A DNA stretch of 64,000 bases from Nonomuraea turkmeniaca (lineage in GTDB: Bacteria; Actinomycetota; Actinomycetes; Streptosporangiales; Streptosporangiaceae): positions 1-64,000 of the forward strand of contig NZ_VCKY01000003.1 of assembly GCF_005889735.1 (NCBI RefSeq). The letters run 5' to 3'. Below, in pieces: positions 43,867-52,845 of this stretch. Under the pieces are notes generated by a model. It was not told where the DNA came from. It was given only the letters and a program-made list of their open reading frames with translations, and ran no database searches. Position 1 is the stretch's first letter. Each line of letters opens with the position of its first letter. The translations under genes were made by a program, and so were the position numbers.

Positions 43867-44901
43867 ATGCCGTTCGACCCCTACCTCGCCGACAAGCTGG
43901 CTTTGGTACGTGGCCTGTCCCGGGAGGACCTTGCGACCGACCCGGCGGCCCAGCAGAAGATGACCGACTACCTGCGGGATCCGGCGGAGTGGACCCTGCC
44001 CCCGGATGTGGTGGTCGAGGATCTCTTGATCGCCGGCCCGCACGGCGACATCCCCATCCGCACGTACCGGCCGCGCGACACGTCTGCGACCGTCGCCCTG
44101 CTATGGGCGCATGGCGGCGGCTTTTCCGGCGGCGACCTGGAGATGCCCGAGGCCCACGTCGTGAGCGCCGAACTGGCCGCCCGGGCCGGCGCCTTCGTCG
44201 CCTCGGTCGGCTACCGGCTGGCCCGGAACGGGGTGCGTTACCCCGTACCGCTGGACGACGTCGACGCGGCCTGGCACTGGCTCACGGCGGAGGCCGTGCC
44301 AGGTCGGCGCGCCGCGCTAGGCGGCGCCAGCGCGGGAGCGGCCCTCGCCCTCGCGACCGCCCTGCGCGCCCGCGACCGTGCCCGGGACCGCGCCCACGAC
44401 CGCGCCCGCGACCGTGCCATGGACCGGGACCGCGACCGTGCCCGGGACCGGGCTCAGGACCGGGGCGGTGATGGCGATCGCGACCGGGGGGCCGTCGACC
44501 TGCTCCTCCTGGCCTATCCCTTCACGCACTACCCCAACCCTGCCCTCGACGACGCGACCACCGCCGAGATGGCCGCGTTGCCCCCGTTCATGCGTTTCCC
44601 CACGGCGGCGATCGAAGGCATGGTCCGCAACTACGTGGGCCGGATCAGCGACCTGCCGCCCGACGCGCTCCCCGGCGCCGCCCGCCTTGACGGCCTGCCG
44701 GCCACCCACATCCTGCTGTCCGAGTACGACGACCTCCGAGCGTCCGGCGAACTCCTCCAACGCCAGCTATGCGAAGCCGGCGTCACGGTGAGCACGTTCC
44801 TGGCACGCGGAATGCCACACGGGCACCTCAACCGCACCCCGTCCCTCCGCGAGGTGGACGCCTCGCTCGACTACTTCGCCACCGCCCTCGGCACGCTCTG
44901 A
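43867..44901 (+). CDS. Alpha/beta-hydrolase esterase (HSL family) with internal Arg-Asp repeat
   Basis: The 344-residue protein is of the hormone-sensitive-lipase type. Oxyanion HGGGF is at 82-86, nucleophile Ser155 in GGASAGAA, acid Asp in SEYDDLRASG, and His in MPHGHLN. Between the nucleophile helix and the next strand (residues 167-207) is an Arg-Asp-Ala repeat not normal for the family; it should loop out beside the active-site core. ATG 43867 has GAGGGG upstream. It hydrolyses a carboxyl ester of unknown identity. Activity could survive if the insert is surface-exposed. Confidence 0.87.
   Translation: MPFDPYLADKLALVRGLSREDLATDPAAQQKMTDYLRDPAEWTLPPDVVVEDLLIAGPHGDIPIRTYRPRDTSATVALLWAHGGGFSGGDLEMPEAHVVSAELAARAGAFVASVGYRLARNGVRYPVPLDDVDAAWHWLTAEAVPGRRAALGGASAGAALALATALRARDRARDRAHDRARDRAMDRDRDRARDRAQDRGGDGDRDRGAVDLLLLAYPFTHYPNPALDDATTAEMAALPPFMRFPTAAIEGMVRNYVGRISDLPPDALPGAARLDGLPATHILLSEYDDLRASGELLQRQLCEAGVTVSTFLARGMPHGHLNRTPSLREVDASLDYFATALGTL
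44365..44487 (+). repeat. Coding tandem repeat (Arg-Asp rich) in esterase gene
   Basis: Degenerate 6- and 12-bp units of the form CGCGACCGTGCC encode runs such as RARDRAHDRARDRAMDRD. It stays in frame and inserts about 40 charged residues. Likely replication slippage, as in the response-regulator repeat at 28386-28490. Confidence 0.85.
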
Positions 44902-44979
44902 CCGCCGCCTGACGCGGGCGGGACGGCAGGCCAGGGCCGAGCTTGACCATGGTTCACGTCACTGAAAGCGTTAGCGACC

Positions 44980-45591
44980 ATGAACCCAGCGAAAGAGCGC
45001 CTGCCGCAGCTCACGCCGGGCGACCTCGACGAGGCTCAGCGCGCGCTCTACGACCGCATCGCAGCTGGCGACCGGGCCAAAGGTGTCCAGCACTTCCCGC
45101 TCACCGCCGAGGACGGCTCGCTCAACGGCCCCTTCGGCGTGATGCTGCACGCGCCGGACGTCGGCGCGCCGCTGCAGGAACTCGGCGCGACCATCCGGTT
45201 CCGCACCGCCCTGTCGGCTCGGGTCCGCGAGATGGCGATTCTGCAGGTGGCACACGCCGTCGGCAGCGAGTTCGAGTGGTGGGCCCACGAGCGGGTCGCC
45301 CGCGCGGTAGGCCTCACCGATGCGGAGATCACCGACCTTGCCTCGGGCTGTTTCCGCAGTGAGGATCCGATCGAGGCCGCGAGTGCCGCTTTCGTCGCAA
45401 ACCTGCTGAACTCCAGCACGGTGACCGACGAAGAGTTCGCTGCGGCCTCGGCCGTGCTCTCCGACCGGCAACTGATCGACCTGACCGTGTTGGTCGGGTA
45501 TTACCGCACCCTGGCCCAGCTGATGAGCGTCTTCGACATCGGCGTTCCGGACGGCGGGCGGTCCCTGCCAGGGGAACATCGGCACGCGTAG
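44980..45591 (+). CDS. Carboxymuconolactone decarboxylase (CMD/AhpD-like) family protein
   Basis: The 203-residue all-helical protein has the CMD pattern RFRTALSARVREMAILQVAH and FEWWAHERVARAVGLTDAEI. The peroxidase CxxC of AhpD is absent (EFEW...H instead), so a peroxide role is unlikely; it is closer to decarboxylase-like or unknown members. ATG 44980. It stands alone in the same direction as the esterase; the TnpB element begins shortly after its stop. Confidence 0.88.
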   Translation: MNPAKERLPQLTPGDLDEAQRALYDRIAAGDRAKGVQHFPLTAEDGSLNGPFGVMLHAPDVGAPLQELGATIRFRTALSARVREMAILQVAHAVGSEFEWWAHERVARAVGLTDAEITDLASGCFRSEDPIEAASAAFVANLLNSSTVTDEEFAAASAVLSDRQLIDLTVLVGYYRTLAQLMSVFDIGVPDGGRSLPGEHRHA

Positions 45592-45772
45592 TGAGCGCCA
45601 CCGGCCCGCGCCGACGGGTCCGCGGCAAGATGGGCGGCTCGGACCGGCCTCCTCATCGAATTTCCTTGAGCGTGGAGACCCCGTCCTTGTGGGCGGGGAG
45701 GAAACGCGGCACGGTGCCGCAGGATCGAACAAACGCACGACGCTTAGCTGATCCTCCGGCAAAATGTGAGAC

Positions 45773-46879
45773 GTGGCGCAGATCGTGAAGCGGGCGTACA
45801 AGTACCGCTTCTACCCGACCCCCGAGCAGGCCCAAGAGCTTGCCCGCACCTTCGGCTGCGTCCGCCTCGTCTACAACAAAGCCCTGGAAGAACGCACCCG
45901 CGCCTACACACTGCACGGACGTCGCGTCTCCTACGTGGAGTCCTCCGCGGCCCTGACGGCCTGGAAGCGCAGCGCAGAATACGATTTCCTGTCCGAGGTG
46001 TCGTCGGTGCCATTGCAGCAGGCACTGCGGCATCTGCAAGCGGCGTTCGCGAACTTCTTCGCCAAGCGGGCCAAGTACCCGACCTTCAAGAGCAAGAAGA
46101 AGGCGCGAGCGTCGGCGGAGTACACCCGCTCGGCGTTCCGCTGGCGAGAGGGCCGGTTGACGTTGGCGAAGATGGACGCGCCGCTGGCGATCGTGTGGTC
46201 GCGTCCCCTTCCGGAAGGTGCGCAGCCGTCCACGGTCACGGTGTCGAGGGACGCGGCCGGGCGCTGGTTCGTTTCCCTCCTCGTGGAGGAGAAGATCAGT
46301 CCACTGCCTCCGGTCGAGCAGCGCGTGGGTGTGGACGCGGGCATCACCGCCCTGGCGACGCTCTCCACCGGGGAGAAGATCGTCAACCCGCGGCACGAAC
46401 GCCGGGACCGGCGCAAGCTGGCCAAGGCTCAGCGGGCCCTGGCCCGCAAGGAGAAAGGGTCGAGCAACCGGGCCAAAGCCCGGCTGAAGGTGGGCCGCGC
46501 CTACGCCCGGATCGCCGATCGCAGGAGGGATCACCTGCACAAGGTCACGACACGGCTTGTTCGCGAGAACCAAGTGATCGCCGTGGAAGACCTGACCGTC
46601 CGCAACATGGTCAAAAACCACTCGCTGGCCCGCGCCATCTCGGACGTGTCCTGGCGGGAGTTGCGGTCGATGCTGGAGTACAAAGCACAGTGGTACGGCA
46701 GGGAGCTGGTGGTCGTGGACCGCTGGTTCCCCTCCTCGAGACTGTGCTCGGCCTGCGGGACTCTGCAAGACAAGATGCCGCTGAACGTGCGGTCGTGGGA
46801 GTGCGCCTGCGGGGCGGTCCACGACCGGGATGTGAACGCGGCCAAGAACGTGCTCGCCGCCGGGCTGGCGGAGAGCTGA
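45773..46879 (+). CDS. tnpB: TnpB RNA-guided nuclease (IS605 OrfB)
   Basis: The product is 368 residues from GTG 45773, of normal TnpB length. The RuvC catalytic residues appear intact: Asp188 (VGVDAGITALA), Glu272 (AVEDLTVRNM) and Asp353 (HDRDVNAAKN). A zinc ribbon CSAC...CAC lies between the second and third. The N-terminal YKYRFYPTPEQ is the standard start. TnpB proteins use an RNA from the right end of the element to cut DNA and favour transposon retention. All key residues are present, so it is probably functional. Confidence 0.95.
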   Translation: MAQIVKRAYKYRFYPTPEQAQELARTFGCVRLVYNKALEERTRAYTLHGRRVSYVESSAALTAWKRSAEYDFLSEVSSVPLQQALRHLQAAFANFFAKRAKYPTFKSKKKARASAEYTRSAFRWREGRLTLAKMDAPLAIVWSRPLPEGAQPSTVTVSRDAAGRWFVSLLVEEKISPLPPVEQRVGVDAGITALATLSTGEKIVNPRHERRDRRKLAKAQRALARKEKGSSNRAKARLKVGRAYARIADRRRDHLHKVTTRLVRENQVIAVEDLTVRNMVKNHSLARAISDVSWRELRSMLEYKAQWYGRELVVVDRWFPSSRLCSACGTLQDKMPLNVRSWECACGAVHDRDVNAAKNVLAAGLAES

Positions 46880-47004
46880 AACGCCTGTGGAGCTGGTGTA
46901 AGACCTCAACGAGAGTCCTCTCGGACGGGCGACCGGCGGTGAAGCAGGAAGCCCCACGGGCGACCGTGGGAATCCCCCTCGTTTACCGAGGGGGAGGATG
47001 TCAA
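46880..47004 (+). ncRNA. Probable omega-RNA scaffold at the IS right end
   Basis: Downstream of tnpB are hairpins CCCACGG-GCGA-CCGTGGG and CCCCCTCG-TTTAC-CGAGGGGG, then GAGGATGTCAA. This is the layout of TnpB guide RNAs, in which the guide starts just past the right end, here about 47005 (CCCCGTTGGTGGTG). The scaffold probably begins inside the tnpB 3' part. Transcription not shown. Confidence 0.6.
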
Positions 47005-47324
47005 CCCCGTTGGTGGTGCGTGAGCAGGCGGGTCAAGATCTGCTTGTCCTCGGCTGGAAGCGGTCCGAGTAGGTCGTCCTGCACCTTGTCAAGTGCCCGG
47101 TCCATCCGTCGCAGTTGCCGATCACCCGCTTTGGTGAGGGTCACCATGTTGCGCCTTCGGTCGTCCGGGTCCGGCGTGCGCTCGACGAATCCCTGCTCGG
47201 CCAGTTCGTTGATCGCCGCCACGACGTCGCTGCGGTCCATGTTGCACCGGCGGCCTAGCTCGGCCTGACTGGCCACTCCGAACTCGTCCAGCGTGGACAG
47301 GATGCGGTAGTGGTACCCCGCGCG
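47001..47324 (-). pseudogene. MarR-family regulator truncated at both ends
   Basis: The frame 47324-47001 reads HYRILSTLDEFG, QAELGRRCNMDRSDVVAAIN and FVERTPDPDDRRRNMVTL, a MarR winged helix. An in-frame stop lies just upstream (47325-47327), where about 35-40 N-terminal residues should be. The C-terminal stop codon (47001-47003) lies inside the IS right-end TGTCAA sequence. A GTG at 47276 could give a 91-residue product lacking the dimerisation helix. The insertion sequence and a deletion by the neighbouring nuclease gene explain the loss. Confidence 0.7.
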
Positions 47325-47335
47325 TCACCTGGACA

Positions 47336-48157
47336 TCAAGCAGGTGACGGCAGCTCGACGTCGACCACGACGGGGAAGTGATCCGAGGCGTCGGTGTTCA
47401 CCACGGTGGCCGAGGTCGCCCTGACGTCGCGCGAGGACATGACGTAGTCGATGCGCGTGCGCGGGTTGTCCGTGCTGTAGGTGAGACCGTCGCCCTGGCC
47501 GGCCATGTCCCAGGCGTCGGCCAGGGACTCCTTGAGCGTGACCATCTCGGCGGAGCCCGGCAAGGCGTTGGTGTCGCCGGTGAAGATGATGGGGTCGGGC
47601 GACCCGGCGAGCAACTCCCGGATGGCGGCCACCTGGGCGATGCGCTCGACCTGGGAATTGTGCTGGAGGTGCGTGGTGAGGACGCGGACGTCGACGCCGC
47701 GCACCTTGATCCGCGCCTCCAGCAGACCCCGCTGCTCCCCGCCTTCCGGCCGGGGGAGCAGGGTGTTCCGCCAGTCCCGGATCTTGTAGGTGGACAGGAT
47801 GGCGGTGCCGTACTGCTGCCTTTCCGCGCCGGGCTCGGGGGGATCGCGGTCGATGTTCGCGCCGAAGACGGCGTGCATGCCGAGCCGGGTGCCCAGCCAC
47901 TTCGCCTGGTCCACGAAGTCGGAGCGCACGCTGTGGTGGCGGTCCACCTCCTGGAGGCCGATCACCTGGGCGCCGGAGTCCTGGAGGACCTGCGCGATCC
48001 GTTCGAGGTCCAGCTTGCCGTCGTTGCCCACGCCATGGTGGATGTTGTACGTGGCGACGCGTAACGGCCGGACGGTGTCGGCGTGGGACGGGATGGCGCC
48101 GAGGGACAGGACGGCGATGAGCACGACGATCAGGGCGCGGACGCGGGAGTGTGTCAC
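47336..48157 (-). CDS. Secreted endonuclease/exonuclease/phosphatase (EEP) family phosphodiesterase
   Basis: The product is 273 residues from GTG 48157, which has AAGGAG upstream and overlaps the glucosidase stop (GTGA). A signal peptide (about residues 1-26, ending PSHAD) precedes an EEP fold. Catalytic motifs are ATYNIHHG, LQEVDRH (Glu), FTGDTNALPG (Asp/Asn) and DASDHFPVVVDV (Asp-His). It is a metal-dependent phosphodiesterase acting outside the cell. As the last gene of the sugar operon it may release a sugar moiety from a phosphodiester-linked polymer or phosphoglycerol compound; inferred. Confidence 0.88.
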   Translation of the reverse strand: MTHSRVRALIVVLIAVLSLGAIPSHADTVRPLRVATYNIHHGVGNDGKLDLERIAQVLQDSGAQVIGLQEVDRHHSVRSDFVDQAKWLGTRLGMHAVFGANIDRDPPEPGAERQQYGTAILSTYKIRDWRNTLLPRPEGGEQRGLLEARIKVRGVDVRVLTTHLQHNSQVERIAQVAAIRELLAGSPDPIIFTGDTNALPGSAEMVTLKESLADAWDMAGQGDGLTYSTDNPRTRIDYVMSSRDVRATSATVVNTDASDHFPVVVDVELPSPA

Positions 48158-49719
48158 GGTTCTCCTTGTTGGAGCCAGGCCGCCGTGTCGGGCGGGAGCA
48201 GGCCGTGGGCCAGGTCGCCGCTCAGCAGCAGCACCCGGGTGTGCGGGGGTAGTTCGATCGGCGCCCGCGACAGGTTGACCACACAGGCGAAGCCGGGGTC
48301 GCGGGTGAAGGCGAGCACGTCGGGCCCCGCGGGCAGCCACGTCATCGTGCCGTCCCCGAGGGCGGGCTCGTCTCCGCGGATCCGCAGCGCGGTCCGGTAC
48401 AGCGACAACATCGAGTCCGGGTCACGCTCCTGCGCCGCCACCGTGAGCGCGCGCCACTCCGGCGGCTGCGGCAGCCACGTGCGTCCCGGGCCGAACCCGA
48501 ACGGCGGGTCCGCCCCCTCCCAGGGAATCGGCACTCTGCACCCGTCGCGGCCGAGCTCCGCCCCGTTCGTACGGCGGGTCACGGGATCCTGTCGCAGCTC
48601 CGCCGGGATGTCGAGGACCTCCCACAGGCCGAGCTCGTCCCCCTGATAGAGGTAGACGCCGCCGGGCAGCGCCATGGTGAGCAGCGCGGCGGCCCTGCCC
48701 CGCCGGGTGCCCAGCGCGAGATCGGCGGGCTCGTCGCGGGTCCGCTGGGTGTATCCGGTGTCGCTCCGGCCGTAGCGGGTCACGTGCCGGGTGACGTCGT
48801 GGTTCGACAGCACCCAGGTGGGAGGCGCCCCTGCGGGCCCGTGCGAGGCGAGCGTGGAGTCGATGACGGCGCGCAGCCGGTCGGCCTCCCACGGGCTGCG
48901 CAGGAAGGGGAAGTTGAACGCCGTGTGGAGCTCGTCGGGGCGCAGGTACAGGGCGAAGCGGGCGGGGTCGCTCACCCAGATCTCGCCGACGAACATCCGT
49001 TCGCCCGGATAGGAGTCGAGCAGCTTGCGCCACGAGCGGTAGATCTCATGGACCTCCGGGCGGTCGGCGTGCGGCAGGTCCATCGGATCGGGGCCGGGAC
49101 CGAGGTCGGGCAGGCCGTCCGCCTTCACCAGCCGGTCGGCCACGTCGATGCGGAAGCCGTCGACGCCGCGGTCGAGCCAGAACCGCAGGATCGACTCGAA
49201 CTCCGCCCGCACGTCGGGGTGTTCCCAGTTGAGGTCGGGCTGGGACGAGTCGAACAGGTGGAGGTACCACTCGCCGTCGGGCACCCGGGTCCAGGCGGGT
49301 CCGCCGAAGCGCGACGGCCAGTCGTTGGGAGCGTCGCGGAAGTGGTAGCGCTCGCGTTCCGGCGACCCGGGTCCGCCGGCCAACGCTGCTCGAAACCATG
49401 GATGCCGGTCGGAGGTGTGGTTCGGGACGATGTCGACGATCACCCGCAGCCTGTGGTCGTGGGCCTCGGATATGAGGGCGTCAGCCTCCGCCAGCGTCCC
49501 GAAGAGCGGGTCTATGTCGCGGTAATCCGCGACGTCGTAGCCGGCGTCGGCCATCGGCGACACGTACCAGGGGCTGAGCCAGAGCGCGTCCACCCCGAGC
49601 TCGCGCAGGTACGGCAGGCGAGCGCGCAGCCCCGCGAGGTCGCCCACGCCGTCGCCGCTCCCGTCCGCGAAACTGCGCAGGTACACCTGGTAGATCGCGG
49701 CGCCCCGCCACCAGCTCAC
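48154..49719 (-). CDS. GH13 alpha-glucosidase-type glycoside hydrolase, cytoplasmic
   Basis: The product is 521 residues. GTG 49719 (VSWWRGAAIYQVYLRSF) matches the family start; GTG 49731 is an alternative. GH13 motifs are VDIVPNHTSDRHPWF, GFRIDVADRL (nucleophile Asp), FVGEIWVSDP (acid Glu) and LSNHDVTRH (Asp). There is no signal peptide, so it acts on an imported oligosaccharide. It should cleave an alpha-linked glucoside or a related sugar. It lies inside the ABC-transporter operon, with 4-bp overlaps both upstream (with the dehydrogenase) and downstream (with the EEP gene). Confidence 0.9.
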   Translation of the reverse strand: MSWWRGAAIYQVYLRSFADGSGDGVGDLAGLRARLPYLRELGVDALWLSPWYVSPMADAGYDVADYRDIDPLFGTLAEADALISEAHDHRLRVIVDIVPNHTSDRHPWFRAALAGGPGSPERERYHFRDAPNDWPSRFGGPAWTRVPDGEWYLHLFDSSQPDLNWEHPDVRAEFESILRFWLDRGVDGFRIDVADRLVKADGLPDLGPGPDPMDLPHADRPEVHEIYRSWRKLLDSYPGERMFVGEIWVSDPARFALYLRPDELHTAFNFPFLRSPWEADRLRAVIDSTLASHGPAGAPPTWVLSNHDVTRHVTRYGRSDTGYTQRTRDEPADLALGTRRGRAAALLTMALPGGVYLYQGDELGLWEVLDIPAELRQDPVTRRTNGAELGRDGCRVPIPWEGADPPFGFGPGRTWLPQPPEWRALTVAAQERDPDSMLSLYRTALRIRGDEPALGDGTMTWLPAGPDVLAFTRDPGFACVVNLSRAPIELPPHTRVLLLSGDLAHGLLPPDTAAWLQQGEP

Positions 49720-51056
49720 ACCTCCCCCCACAACACCGTGCGGCCTTCCAACCGCGATCTCTCGGCCGCGAAAGCCATCCGGTGGCTGTCGAGCGACGCC
49801 TCAAGAGAGGTCGACGGAGCGCCGCCGCCGGTCAGCGAGGAGACGAAGGCGTCCATGAGCCCGTCGTCGCCGCCCGAATGGCCGCGGTGATCCTTCGTCT
49901 CGCCCTCGGCCGGACCGGCGAGCAGCTCGATCGTCTGGTGCCGCATGGGGCCCCGCCTGCGGCGTACGACGTCTCTGGCGTGGGGCAGCTCCGGCAGGAC
50001 CGCGGTGGGGGAGAAGAGGTCGATCTCCACCGACCCCGACCGAACATGCCCCGCGATCTCCCCGCTGCTCCCCGTCAGCCGCACCGTCCGGGTGTTCTGC
50101 CCGGTGAAGGCCGAGGTCGACAGCGTCGCGGTGAGACCGCCGGGAAAGGACATCACGGTCTGCTGGTGGTCGACGACGTTGTTGCCGCCGGCGAACACGC
50201 ATCGGCCGTACGGCCCGTGTTCGAGGGCTCGCAGCCGTCCCTCCGGCGAGGTGTCGGCGCCCAGCAGCGCCACCGGGGAGCCGTGCACGTCGCGCAGCGC
50301 GTCCACGTAGTAGCGGGGGGCGTAGAACGGGCAGTCGTCCGCGTGCGGGCAGCCGTCCAGGCATCGCTCAGGAGCGCCGGGCGGCGCGTTCTCCGGACGG
50401 AAGTAGGTCAGCTCGCCCACGCTGGACACGCTCACCGGAGGGGAACCGGCGAACCAGCGGATCGCATCGAGGTCGTGACAGGTCTTGGCGAGCACCATCG
50501 GGCTCGACGTCGAGGAGTTTCGCCAGTTGCCGCGCACGTAGGAGTGCGCGAAGTGCCAGAAACCGATGTTCTCCTCGATGCGCATGGTGACCAGGCGTCC
50601 GATCGTGCCGCTCGCCACCAGCTGGTGCAGGGTCTGCCAGAACGGCTGGTAGCGCATGACGTGGCCGACGGAGATGCGCGCGTTCAGGCGGCTGCCGCCG
50701 TCGGCGAGCTGCTCCAGCTCCGCCGGCGTCGACGAGACGGGCTTCTCCACGAGCACGGCCAGGCCGCGGCGGGCCGCCTCCAGCGTCGGCGCGACATGGT
50801 CACGGTCGGGCAGAGCGACGATCACCCCGTCCAGGTCCAGGTGCTGGGCGTCGGCCAGCAACGGCTTCCAGTCGTGGTAGCGGCGCTCGTCCGGAACCCC
50901 CGCCGCGGCCGCGAGGCCGTCCCGGCGATCCGGGATCGGGTCGGCCACGGCCGCGATCTGCGCCCGCTCGGGATGCCGGACGATCCATCGCCCGTAGGAA
51001 TCCCTCCCGCGGCTCCCGGCGCCGAGGACGCCCAGCCGAACCGGCATGTCTTTCAT
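49716..51056 (-). CDS. Gfo/Idh/MocA-family NAD(P)-dependent dehydrogenase
   Basis: The product is 446 residues from ATG 51056. The Rossmann motif is LGVLGAGSRGRDSYG and the family Lys-Pro is in VLVEKPVSSTPAE. An unusual Cys cluster RCLDGCPHADDCPFYAPRYY lies in the substrate domain and may bind a metal. The family oxidises or epimerises sugars and inositols. It lies between the permease genes and the GH13 gene with overlapping codons at both ends, so it is part of the catabolic route for the imported sugar. Confidence 0.9.
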   Translation of the reverse strand: MKDMPVRLGVLGAGSRGRDSYGRWIVRHPERAQIAAVADPIPDRRDGLAAAAGVPDERRYHDWKPLLADAQHLDLDGVIVALPDRDHVAPTLEAARRGLAVLVEKPVSSTPAELEQLADGGSRLNARISVGHVMRYQPFWQTLHQLVASGTIGRLVTMRIEENIGFWHFAHSYVRGNWRNSSTSSPMVLAKTCHDLDAIRWFAGSPPVSVSSVGELTYFRPENAPPGAPERCLDGCPHADDCPFYAPRYYVDALRDVHGSPVALLGADTSPEGRLRALEHGPYGRCVFAGGNNVVDHQQTVMSFPGGLTATLSTSAFTGQNTRTVRLTGSSGEIAGHVRSGSVEIDLFSPTAVLPELPHARDVVRRRRGPMRHQTIELLAGPAEGETKDHRGHSGGDDGLMDAFVSSLTGGGAPSTSLEASLDSHRMAFAAERSRLEGRTVLWGEV

Positions 51057-51892
51057 CCCTTCTCCGCTCCGGCGGTGAGCCCGGAGATCAACAACCGCTG
51101 CGCAAGGAAGAACCCCGCGACCACCGGGATGGTGACCGCGATGGACCCGGCCATCAGCACGGTGGCCGGCACCGAGAACTCGGTGAGCTGCGAGATGCCC
51201 AGCGCCACCGTCCAGCGCGGCCGCTCGTGCACGAGGAACAGCAGCGCGAACAGGTACTCGTTCCAGGCGATCATGAAGACGTACAGGGACGTGGCGGCGA
51301 TGCCCGGCAACGCCATCGGCAGCACGACCCTGCGGATGAGAGCCAGCCGCCCGCAACCGTCGATCATCGCCGCCTCCTCCACGCTCGCGGGCACGGCGAT
51401 GAAGTAGTTGCGGAGCATGTAGAGCGCGACCGGCACGGTCTGGGCGATGTAGACCAGCACCAGCCCGACCAGGGTGCCGGTCAGCCCCACGCGGCTGAGC
51501 AGCACGAACAACGGAACGGCCAGGACGATGCCGGGGAGCATGTAGACGCCCAGGAAGAGGACGTTGACGGAGCGGCGCCCGAAGAAGTCCAGCCGGACGG
51601 CCGCGTACCCGCCGAGCACGCTGAACAGGACGGCCAGCACCACGGTCGCCAGAGCGACCTGCAGCGAGTTGAGCATGAAGCCGCCCAGTCCGAACTCGCC
51701 CATCGCCCGGGGGTAGGCCTCCAGCGTCACCTCCTCGGCCGAGGGGATCAGCGACAGCGGCGCCGCGGCGACCGACGCGAACGGCCGCAGCGACAGCAGG
51801 AAGCCGTAGATCAGCGGGCCCGCGCACACGATGACCGTCAAGGTGATGACCAGCCATTTGAGCACCCCGAGGACGCGGTCTCCTCCGTTCAT
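51053..51892 (-). CDS. Carbohydrate ABC transporter permease (MalG-type)
   Basis: The 279-residue inner-membrane protein has about six helices. The coupling EAA loop is in VEEAAMIDGCGRLALIRRVVLP. It forms the translocation pore with the MalF-type partner encoded just upstream (4-bp overlap). No ATPase gene is in the cluster; a shared MsiK-like ATPase, as is usual in actinobacteria, is inferred. ATG 51892. Confidence 0.92.
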   Translation of the reverse strand: MNGGDRVLGVLKWLVITLTVIVCAGPLIYGFLLSLRPFASVAAAPLSLIPSAEEVTLEAYPRAMGEFGLGGFMLNSLQVALATVVLAVLFSVLGGYAAVRLDFFGRRSVNVLFLGVYMLPGIVLAVPLFVLLSRVGLTGTLVGLVLVYIAQTVPVALYMLRNYFIAVPASVEEAAMIDGCGRLALIRRVVLPMALPGIAATSLYVFMIAWNEYLFALLFLVHERPRWTVALGISQLTEFSVPATVLMAGSIAVTIPVVAGFFLAQRLLISGLTAGAEKG

Positions 51893-52845
51893 GCCCGCTC
51901 CCTCCTGATCATCCAGCCGTACACGAACAGCAGCACCAGGAGCATGGCGGTCATCAGGAGCCCGGTGGCCGAGGCCGTGCCGATGTTGGCCCTGGTGACC
52001 AGCTCCTCGTACACCCGTACGGCCAGCACTTCGGTGCCGCCCGCTCCTCCGGTGAGCAGGTAGATGTCGTTGAAGTTCTGGAAGGACCAGATGAACCGCA
52101 GCACGATCAGCAGGGCGATCACGCCGCGCAGTTGCGGCAGGACGATGTGGAAGAACGCTCTGACCTTGCCCGCGCCGTCGATCGCCGCCGCCTCCTCCAG
52201 CTCCATCGGCGAGACCTGCAGCCGCGCGGTGATGAAGAGGAAGGCCAGCGGGAACGTCTTCCACACCTCGAAGGCGATCACGGTCACCAGCGCGACCGGG
52301 ATCGGGATCCCGCCGAGCTCCTGGCTGCGGGTGGTGAGGAAGGCGATCGGGTTCTCCCAGCCGATCAGCTGCCTGCCGACGGCGTTGACCAGGCCGTACT
52401 CGGTGTTGAGCAGGGTCTTCCAGATGGTGGTGGCCGCCACCACCGGCAGCACGTACGGGATCAGCACCAGGGCCCTGACCAGCCCACGACCACGGAACGG
52501 CCGGCGCAGCGCCATCGCCACCACCAGACCGGCCGTGATCGCCCCCGCGGTGGTGCAGGCCGCGTACGCGAGCGTGGTGCCCAGCGCGGACCAGAACCTG
52601 TCGCTCCCCCAGGCCGACCGGAAGTTGGCCAGGGTCAGCGTGAGCCGGTCGAGCGACAGCCGTGGGATGTCGACGAGCCGGACATCGGCGAACGCCAGCA
52701 CGAGGACCGCCAGGAAGGGCAGCACCACGAAGGCCAGCACGATGAGCATGGTCGGGGTGACCAGCAACCTGCCGTGCAGGTCATCCCGCTGGGACCGGTT
52801 GAGCGGGCGGCCCCAGCGGGTGAACACCAGCCGTTTCGAGGTCAT
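51889..52845 (-). CDS. Carbohydrate ABC transporter permease (MalF-type)
   Basis: The 318-residue permease has about six membrane helices after a short cytoplasmic N-terminus (FTRWGRPLNRSQRDDLH). The EAA loop is EEAAAIDGAGKVRAFFHIVL. It pairs with the MalG-type partner. Both ends overlap neighbours by 4 bp (binding protein upstream, second permease downstream). ATG 52845. Confidence 0.92.
   Translation of the reverse strand: MTSKRLVFTRWGRPLNRSQRDDLHGRLLVTPTMLIVLAFVVLPFLAVLVLAFADVRLVDIPRLSLDRLTLTLANFRSAWGSDRFWSALGTTLAYAACTTAGAITAGLVVAMALRRPFRGRGLVRALVLIPYVLPVVAATTIWKTLLNTEYGLVNAVGRQLIGWENPIAFLTTRSQELGGIPIPVALVTVIAFEVWKTFPLAFLFITARLQVSPMELEEAAAIDGAGKVRAFFHIVLPQLRGVIALLIVLRFIWSFQNFNDIYLLTGGAGGTEVLAVRVYEELVTRANIGTASATGLLMTAMLLVLLFVYGWMIRRERA

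Larger units (their letters stand above)
45658..47004 (+). mobile_element. IS605-superfamily, TnpB-only (IS1341-type) insertion sequence
   Basis: The element carries one tnpB gene and no tnpA. The left end (approximate) has hairpins CCCCG-N10-CGGGG near 45679-45705 and GCGGCACGGTGCCGC. The right end has two perfect stems (46953-46970 and 46974-46994) and ends GAGGATGTCAA at about 47004, like other IS605-family right ends. Movement would need a TnpA supplied from elsewhere. The left boundary is uncertain by about 20 bp. Confidence 0.8.
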
